This document shows, in pieces, positions 14,301 through 21,600 of a stretch of 28,591 bases of DNA. Each line of letters begins with the position of its first letter. Position 1 is the first letter of the stretch. Source of the DNA: B4-G1 sp964393895. Lineage in GTDB: Bacteria; Chloroflexota; Anaerolineae; B4-G1. Under the pieces are notes generated by a model that was not told where the DNA came from, ran no database searches, and saw nothing but the letters and a program-made list of their open reading frames with translations. The stretch is taken from contig CAYMWP010000052.1 in assembly GCA_964393895.1 (NCBI GenBank), positions 1 through 28,591 of the forward strand. Reading direction: 5' to 3'. A program made the position numbers and the translations under genes.

Positions 14301-14496
14301 ACAATTGGAGCAGATCTTTGAGCGCTTCTACCAGGTGAATGGCGGTATGAGCCGGCGTTACGGCGGGGCCGGGCTGGGCCTGGCGTTGGTCAAACAGATC
14401 GTCGAGGCGCACGGGGGAGCCGTTGATGTCAGGAGCAGGGTGGGGCAGGGGAGCACTTTTACCGTGACGTTGCCGATCCACGTTCGCCCTCGGTGA
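11332..14496 (+). CDS. Hybrid sensor kinase (REC-4xGAF-HisKA-HATPase)
   Basis: The 1054-aa protein is soluble. An N-terminal receiver (residues 1-125) has Asp58 in VIVADYAMPRFSG and Lys in DYVMKDNL. Four GAF domains follow at about 145-305, 320-478, 482-636 and 640-805; the last three end in the typical A-I-(E/R)-N-A-(R/K)-L helix. The HisKA domain has His837 in NVSHELRTPLALIRGY, and the HATPase has DNLLGNALKFT, VADTGIGIPEEQ, FERFYQ and GGAGLGLALVKQI. A receiver at the front suggests that its activity is set by another kinase, most simply the upstream one, with GAF domains adding small-molecule signals. The GTG start at 11332 has AAGGA ten bases upstream. The gene follows the response regulator by 13 bp and is surely in the same operon. 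Confidence 0.92.
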   Translation: MNIPLCVLIVEDSEDDALLVARELRRGGYDLTFERVDTPETFSAALTGQSPWDVIVADYAMPRFSGLGALRMLQQAEIDLPFIIVSGAIGEEIAVDTMRAGAHDYVMKDNLARLVPAVRRELREAGTRRSYRRAEEALHTRERFLECLSDVAQRLLSVIDLSEALPAALRSLGETAAVDRAYLFENRLGSEGELTASLCYEWCAPGIESYLNNTNLQGVPYGAAGFARWRETLARGDVIAGAVADLPQSERAPLESQNIRSILVIPLFASGDWYGFVGFDACDREREWQRVEIDLLRVAVSDISNAIEREQARRREQALAQAAATLSSTLDFDQVLDRILEQVSYVVPNDAANVMLIEGEQARIVRWWGYERFGADEFVSSVVFHISEAPNLQQMRESQEPMFIPDTVDYPDWVDIPVQSWLRSYAAAPIVVRGQVIGFLNVDSATPGFFSQAHVAPLRAFADHTAAAIENARLFEEVSQRVAELEAVRQAGLSLTSSLELQPTLEAILEHALRLVSAGGAHVFLYDGEQLAFGAALWAGDVQREPFSEPRPEGLTYTVARTGERIVVSDMSEHSLFRGQPWEDSIVGLPLRAGGQVVGVMNVAFDGPHFFNKDELRALGLLAAQAASAIRNAKLYQETHRQARRLAALTEIGRDISATLDLPTVLARIATHARDLLEADDSEVYLLQEDGRTLRAIVALGDYADEVKAASLRLGEGIVGYVAQSGEAEIVNHAERDSRSEHIPGTPNEVTRLLCAPLIAKGEVMGVMSLARLSECDPFDRSDLDFLTGLARQASIAIENARLFAAEQQYATELTRALEEQQEEARLKDEFIQNVSHELRTPLALIRGYAELLDSGELGELQPDQREPMAVIARRVRMLTGLVDNFTAILGAEGRDSQREPVDLVEMTRDLLTDFQKAVEQKGIALSAQITPDLPPVLGDPLHLRRVMDNLLGNALKFTPEGASVTVRLTQADKGLVLEVADTGIGIPEEQLEQIFERFYQVNGGMSRRYGGAGLGLALVKQIVEAHGGAVDVRSRVGQGSTFTVTLPIHVRPR

Positions 14497-14575
14497 CGAA
14501 AATACTCCGTTCGGCAAGCTCTTCGGCCGCCGCCGGAAGGGTTGGGTTCGGTCGGAGACCTGGCCCAAAACGATA

Positions 14576-14645
14576 GGGGTGTGTTTCAAATGGGTTGGGC
14601 AAGACCTCCGAGGTCTAGGGTCTCTGCTGAAATGAAACACACCCC
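14576..14645. mobile_element. 70-bp MITE with 13-bp inverted ends and target duplication
   Basis: GGGGTGTGTTTCA (14576-14588) and its exact complement TGAAACACACCCC (14633-14645) bound a 70-bp element. AACGATA occurs directly outside both ends (14569-14575 and 14646-14652), as expected for a 7-bp target-site duplication. It carries the palindrome AGACCTCCGAGGTCT (14602-14616) and codes for nothing. It sits in the gap between the hybrid kinase and the usp gene. The remaining gap (14497-14568, 14653-14727) holds no clear promoter or T-run terminator. Confidence 0.8.
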
Positions 14646-14727
14646 AACGATAGAGGGTGCTTTCGGAGCAGGCACGGGGAATTCGTTTGTTTCTCAATCC
14701 GGTGTGAAAAAGGATGAGGAGGCGCTA

Positions 14728-15687
14728 ATGTTCGACCACATACTCGTTCCTTTGGACGGATCTTCGCTCGCCGAGTGCGTGTTGCCCCACGTCATTGCCA
14801 TCGCTCGCGCCCTGGAGGCCAGGGTCACGCTGCTGCAGGTGTTGGAGCGTACCCAGGATCGGAGCCAGGCTCAGTTCGTTGACCCGTTGGGTTGGTATAT
14901 GGGCGCGGCCGAGGCCAGAACCTACCTGGGCAATCTGGCCGCTCGCTTGCAAAAGGCCGGTCTCCAGGTGGAAACCACGTTTCTGGAGGGCCAGGCGGCC
15001 GAGCGCATCATCGAGTTCGCGCGCGACCGTGACGTTAGCTTGATAGTTCTCAGCAGTCACGGACAGAGTGGCTTGAGCGGCTGGAACGTCAGCAGCATCG
15101 TCCTGAAAATCACCCTGCGCTCCTACCTGCCGGTGATGATCGTGCGCGCCTATCAACCCCCGGCCCCAGACCTGATGGGTCTGCGCTACCGGCGCTTGTT
15201 GGTGCCCCTGGATTGCTCGCAGCGGGCCGAGTGCGTCTTGCCGCTGGCTACCACCCTGGCTCGCTTCTACGGCGCCGAGTTGCTGGCGGGGCACGTAGTG
15301 ACCAGGCCGCAGATGCCTCATCGCGCCCCCCTCGCCCCGGAAGAGAGAGAACTGGCGACCCAGATCATTGAGCGCAACCGGCTGGAAGCGACCAGGTACT
15401 TGAGGCAATTGCAACCTCGCTTGTCGGACGTGGACGTTCGAATGCACGTGGCTGTCGGTGACCACGCCGCCGAGACACTCCACGAACTGGTGGAGCAGGC
15501 GGACGTGGATCTGGTGGTGTTGAGCGCGCACGGTTATTCTGGCGGAACCAAGTGGCCCTATGGTAGCCTGGTTCTCAACTTTATCGGCTATGGCGCCACC
15601 CCGTTGCTGATAGTGCAAGACCTTTCACCGGAAGAAGTGGAGCGTACCCAGGCCGAGATGGCCGCCAGAGAACGCAAGGGACATTAG
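14728..15687 (+). CDS. Tandem universal stress protein (two UspA domains)
   Basis: The 319-aa protein has two Usp domains. The first (1-145) begins FDHILVPLDGSSLAECVLP and has LIVLSSHGQSGLSGWNVSSIVLKI. The second (about 155-300) begins YRRLLVPLDCSQRAECVLP and has LVVLSAHGYSGGTKWPYGSLVLNFI. Both keep the G-2x-G-9x-(G)S nucleotide-binding pattern in outline, so ATP binding is likely. Such proteins act in stress tolerance or as regulatory partners. The ATG at 14728 has a GAGGAGG site; longer in-frame starts run back into the MITE and are rejected. It ends 3 bp before the glucan synthase gene, so the two are co-translated and Usp may modulate the synthase. That last point is inference from position. 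Confidence 0.92.
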   Translation: MFDHILVPLDGSSLAECVLPHVIAIARALEARVTLLQVLERTQDRSQAQFVDPLGWYMGAAEARTYLGNLAARLQKAGLQVETTFLEGQAAERIIEFARDRDVSLIVLSSHGQSGLSGWNVSSIVLKITLRSYLPVMIVRAYQPPAPDLMGLRYRRLLVPLDCSQRAECVLPLATTLARFYGAELLAGHVVTRPQMPHRAPLAPEERELATQIIERNRLEATRYLRQLQPRLSDVDVRMHVAVGDHAAETLHELVEQADVDLVVLSAHGYSGGTKWPYGSLVLNFIGYGATPLLIVQDLSPEEVERTQAEMAARERKGH

Positions 15688-15690
15688 CTT

Positions 15691-18600
15691 ATGCCCCGGT
15701 CAAGACCGCAATCCACCGCTACGGTGGATAACGAACTATCCCATTCAGTGGCGCAGGGCCAGTTGGAGGACCGCGCCCGGCGACTGGCCGAGAGCCACGT
15801 CACCGCCAGGCGGTCTGGACGCAAACCCTATCTCCTGAAGCGTGTCCGGGAGCAGGAGACGCTTCTGCGCGCCGCCTACCAGCACTTTGCCGGCGTCCAA
15901 GTAAGCAAAGCGACGACGACTGATGTGCAGGTTGCCCTTTCCTACGCGGCCGAGTGGATACTGGATAACTTTTATGTGGTGGAACGGGCGCTGCGTCAGA
16001 TCAGGGAAGACATGCCGGAGAGCTACTATCGCCAGTTGCCCAGGCTGGATTCCTCTCCCTGGGAGGGTTATCCTCGGGTCTATGCGCTGGCGCGGGAGAT
16101 CATCGAGCATTGTGAAAACCACCTCGACCCCGACCGGGTGACGCGCTTTGTTCGAGCTTATCAAACCATCGCGCCGCTGACGATGGGCGAGCTGTGGGCG
16201 CTGCCGACCATGCTGCGCCTGGGAGTGTTGGAGGGGCTGGCTCAAGCTGCTTCCGTCGCCGCCGGGTTGCAGGACGGCTCTTTGGATGCCGCCTCCGTGA
16301 CCTGGGCCGACGGCTCGGAGGACGAGGCGGCTATTGCCCATTGCATCCTCAGCCTGCGCATGCTGGCGACCCAGGATTGGAAGACATTCTTTGAAAGCGT
16401 CAGCCTGGTGGAACAAATCCTGCGCCGCGACCCGGCCTCTATTTATGCCCGTATGGATTTCGATACCCGCGACCGCTATCGTGGAGTGATCGAGGAACTG
16501 GCTCTGGCAGCGGGAAAAAGCGAGCTGGACGTGGCCCAGGAAGCGATTGAGCTTTCTCGGGACGAGCCTGTCGGAGAGTGCGGCCCGCTGGACGCGCCTC
16601 GCGCTGCGCACGTCGGCTTTTACCTCCTCGACGAGGGCCGCAAGCGGCTCGAATCCCGCCTGGGCTGTCGCTTTTCCTGGGGCAAGCGCCTATCCCGCTG
16701 GCTGCTTTGCCATCCCACTTTGGTCTACTTGGGCGGCATTGCTCTGCTTACTCTCCTTATCTTGCTCGGGCTGATCTGGCACGCGCGCTCTGCCGGCGGG
16801 ACGCTCGTTCAGTTGAGCGGCGTGTGTGTGTTGACGACTTTGCCGGCCTGCGCGATGGCCGTCAGTCTGGTCAACTGGCTCGTCACCTACACCGTGCCGC
16901 CCCGGCTGTTGCCCAGGATGGACTTTGAGGGCGGCCTCCCGGCCGAGTGTCGCGCCATGGTGGTCGTCCCCGCCATCATCGCCAACGTCGAAGAAGTTCA
17001 ATCTTTGCTCCAGCAACTGGAACTCCACTTCCTCGGCAACACAGACCCGCATCTGTACTTTGCCCTGCTCGCCGATCTGAGCGATGCGGAGCGCAAACAT
17101 CTGCCTGCTGACGCCAAGTTGATCGAGCGAGCTATGGCCGGCGTCCAGGCCCTCAACCAGAAATATGGCCACGGCGGGGGCGGGCCTTTCTACTTCTTTT
17201 ATCGTGAGCGGGAGCTGAACCCGGCCGAGGATTGCTGGATGGGCTGGGAGCGCAAGCGGGGCAAGTTGGTCGAGTTCAACCGCCTGCTGGGCGGCGAGGA
17301 AAGCTCCTACGTCGAAAAAATAGGAGACCTCGACGTTCTCCCCGAGATCAAGTACGTCATAACTTTGGACGCGGATACTCTTTTGCCTCGGGACAGCGCA
17401 CGCCGCCTCGTCGCCGCCCTGGCCCACCCGCTGAACCGGGCCGAGTTTGACCCGCAGAGCGGGGACGTGCTCTCCGGATACACGGTGCTCCAGCCGCGCG
17501 TAGAGATCAAGCCCGCTAGCGCGGGCCGCTCGCTATTTGCGCGCCTGTTCTGCGGGGACGTTGGATTGGACCTGTACACGCGGGCGGTGTCCGATGTATA
17601 CCATGACCTGTTTGGCGAAGGCATCTACGCCGGCAAGGGCATCTATGACGTCGCTGCTTTCCGGCGCAGCCTGGACAGGCGCGTGCCTGAAAACTGCCTG
17701 CTCAGCCACGACCTGTTCGAGGGTATCCACGGTCGCGCCGCGCTGGTCACGGACGAGGTGCTATACGAGGACTATCCCGCGCACTACCTCGCTTACACGC
17801 GCCGCTTGCATCGCTGGGTGCGCGGAGATTGGCAACTGCTGCCCTGGTTGTTGCCTCGCGTGCCTCACAAGGACGGCGGAAAGGCGCCCAACACGCTCTC
17901 TGTGCTCGACCGCTGGAAGATCCTGGACAACCTGCGGCGTAGTTTGCTATCCCCGGCGCTGTTGACCCTGTTGGTCGTCGGGTGGACGTGGCTGCCCGGC
18001 GAGCCGTTGTTGTGGACGCTGGTGGCCTTGCTGGCGTTGGCCCTGCCTGTCTTTGCCGGTATGATTGGCCTCATGAGACAGGGAGTGAGAGAGACGTCGT
18101 TGATCGGGGCCGCGCGCTCGGTGCGAATGGACGTTCTACGCTGGCTGGCGGCCGTGGTGTTCCTGCCCTACGAGACGCTGATCGTGATAGACGCGGTCGC
18201 CTCCACTCTGCATCGTCTGTTCGTCAGCCGCAAGCGTTTGCTGCAATGGACCACGTCCGCCCATACGGTTCTCCTGTTTGGCAAGGAGACTAGAGTGATG
18301 CTGCTGTGGCAGAGAATGGGCGCCGCGCCGCTCCTGGCCCTGGGACTGGCCTGGCTGGTGATATTGACTGACTCGGTCTTTGGTCGGACGGCCTCTCCCG
18401 TCGCTGCGCCGCTGCTACTGGCGTGGATGGTGTCTCCCTACCTGGCTTATTGGATCAGCCGCCCTCTGGCCCACGAGCCGGTTTTGCTCTCCGCCGAGCA
18501 GTGCCAACAACTGCGCCGTCTGGCCCGCCGCACCTGGCTCTATTTCGAGCGCTTTGTCGGCCCGGAAGACCAGTGGCTGCCCCCTGACCATTTCCAGGAG

Positions 18601-21600
18601 GAGCCGCTCGGACTCGTCGCCCACCGCACGTCGCCTACCAACCTGGGCCTGCTATTGCTCTCAGCCCTGGCCGCTTACGACCTGGGCTACGTTGGCCTGC
18701 TGGACCTCGTTTTGCGACTGCGCCCCACCTTTGAGAGTATGGGCCGCTTGGAGCGCTGCCAGGGCCACTTTTTGAACTGGTACGATACGGGAAATCTCAA
18801 GCCTCTGCCGCCGCGCTACGTTTCCGCCGTGGATAGCGGCAACCTGGCTGGCTGTCTGCTGACTCTCGAACAGGGCTGCCTGGAACTACCCCTGTCCCCG
18901 CTTCTGCGTTGGCGGCGCTGGCAAGGCCTGCTCGATGCTTTGGGCGTGTTGGCCGAGGTCGTCGCAGAGTTGGGCGATGACATCTCCCACACGGCGACCG
19001 AGGCTTTGCAAAACTGTGTTGAGCGCATCCGCCGGCAGATTTTGACGGCGCGAGACGATCCTACCTGCTGGGCCTCTCTGTTGCTCCGCCTGAGCGACGA
19101 GACCTGGTCGGAACTGGAGCGCCTGCTGATCGCGCTGGTCGAATCTAGCCCGCGCGGATTGGAGACCGCCGCCTTGCGCGACCTGCACGTCTGGGCGGAG
19201 CGGGTGAACTCGCAACTGCTCAGTATGCGGAGCGAGCAGGACATGCTGTTGCCCTGGCTTTTACCCTTGAGTCAACCGCCGGCCCTGTTCACTCAGGCGC
19301 ATGCGCCCCCGGCGATTGCGACCGCCTGGCAGGCGTTGCTCGACGCTTTGCCCATCACGGCCTCGTTGGCCGAGATACCGGACCTTTGCAGTGCGGGCCA
19401 GACTCGATTGCAGCAATTGCAGAGCTTGGTCAATGAATATGATTCTGCCGAACTGGCACAAGAGGCCCGCGATTGGTGCTTGCACCTGAACGTGGGGTTG
19501 GGTTCCGCTCGCATGGCGGCCGAGAGCTTGCTGATCGGTTTTCGTGACCTGGGCAACCAGGCGGAAGTCTATTTCCGGGAGATGGATTTCGACTTTTTGT
19601 TCGACCGGAATCGCCAGGTATTCCACATCGGCTACAACGTAGAGACTGGCACCCTGGACGGCAACTACTACGACCTGCTGGCGTCCGAGGCGCGCATCGC
19701 CAGCCTGCTCGCCATCGCCAAAGGAGACGTTCCCCAGAGCCACTGGATGCACTTGGCGCGCCCCATCACCCAGGTCAACGGCGCGCGCGCTCTTCTCTCC
19801 TGGGGCGGGACGATGTTCGAGTACCTGATGCCGCCCCTGTTGCTGCGACGGCACGCGGGATCGCTATTGGATCAGAGCAACTGTGCGGCGGTCGCCCATC
19901 AGATCGCCTACGCCCGGCGCAAGGGCGTGCCGTGGGGTATTTCGGAATCGGGCTACTATCGCTTTGACGCGGGGATGCACTACCAGTACCGGGGATTCGG
20001 TGTGCCCGGACTGGGCCTCAAGCGCGGCCTGAGCGAGGATACGGTGATTGCGCCGTATGCCTCACTGCTGGCCCTGTCGCTGCGTCCCCAGGCCGTGATG
20101 GACAACATTGCCAAACTCGCCAAATTGCAGATGCTTGGCCGCTATGGCTTTTACGAGGCGATTGATTATACCCGCTCCCGCCTCTCCTCGGGCCAGGAGA
20201 AAGCGATCGTGCGCTCGTACATGGTGCATCACCAGGGTATGGCGCTTTTGTCACTGACCAATTATCTCCAGGGCGACGTGATGGTGCGCCGCTTTAACGC
20301 CGATTCCCGCGTGCAGAGCGTCCAATTGCTATTGCACGAAAAGTCGCCCCAGCGCGTTCCCATTGAGCATCCCCACCCGCAAGATGTCCATCCCGCTCGC
20401 TCGCTGCAACCTCGGGCTGCCATTACTCCCTGGCACGCACTGCCGGATTCACCCATGCCGCAGGTGCACACCCTCTCCAATGGGCGCTACAGTGTGCTAA
20501 TCACGGACGCTGGCGGCGGCTATAGCAGTTGGCAGGATGGCTCGCCTCAGGCCGAGAGTATCGCGCTCACTCGCTGGCGCGCCGACGCTACTCTCGATAA
20601 CTGGGGGACTTGGATTTACGTCGAGGAGCGGGATAGCGCCTACGAGAGACCAGGCCACCTGTGGTCGGCCGGATACCGGCCTACCTGTGTGTCACCGGAG
20701 GAGCGGGAGGTGCTTTTCTACGCCCATAAAGCCAGGCTCTGGCGTCGAGATCGCAATCTGTGTGTGCGCACGGAAATCACCGTTCCGCCAGGCGACGACG
20801 TCGAAGTTAGGCGCGTCACCCTGATCAATCACGACGACCGCGTCCGCCGCTTGACGCTGACCAGCTACGGTGAAGTAGTGCTCGCCCCTCAGTCCGCCGA
20901 CCGGCGCCACCCGGCGTTCAACAAGCTCTTCATCGAGAGCGAGTGCCTGTTCGAGGCGAATGGGGAAGTGAACGCCCTGCTCTTTCGCCGCCGCCCGCGC
21001 TCGGCTGGGGAGGAGCCGCTCTATCTGGCTCACCTGGCCGTCGCCGAGCCTGGGCAACGGAGCAGCGGCGCTTGTGAAAGTGACCGCTCCCGCTTCTTGG
21101 GACGGGGCGGAACGATCCGTTCTCCCGCGGCGCTGGGCGGAGATGGACGCTCGCTTTCCCGCACCACCGGCGCCACTCTGGATCCGATCATGGCCCTCGA
21201 CCAGGAGATCGAATTAGGCCCCCACGCGACGGCGCAGATGGCCTACGTCACACTGGTGGGCCGGACGCGCGAGGGGGTGTTGGAGTTGGCCCGCCGCTAT
21301 CGAAAGTGGAGCGAGGTTGGGCTGGCCTTTGATCGCGCCCGCTCTCACAACGAGCTCGAGTTACGCCGCCTCGGCCTCTCGACGTCAGAGATAGAGCACA
21401 TTCAACGTTTGCTCTCCCTGCTCCTCTACCCCCACGCTGCCCTGCGCGCTGCTTCCGCGACGCTGGCGGCCAACAGCGAGGGCCAGCCCGGCTTGTGGGC
21501 CTATGGCATCTCTGGCGACTATCCCATCCTCCTGGTGCGTGTCGGCGCTGAGGAGGAAATGGGCCTGGTGCTCGAACTGCTCCAGGCCCACGCTTACTGG

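Noticed and set aside
14542..14727. Longer start for the Usp protein
   Set aside because: The extension runs through the MITE and has no Usp homology. ATG at 14728 has a good ribosome binding site.
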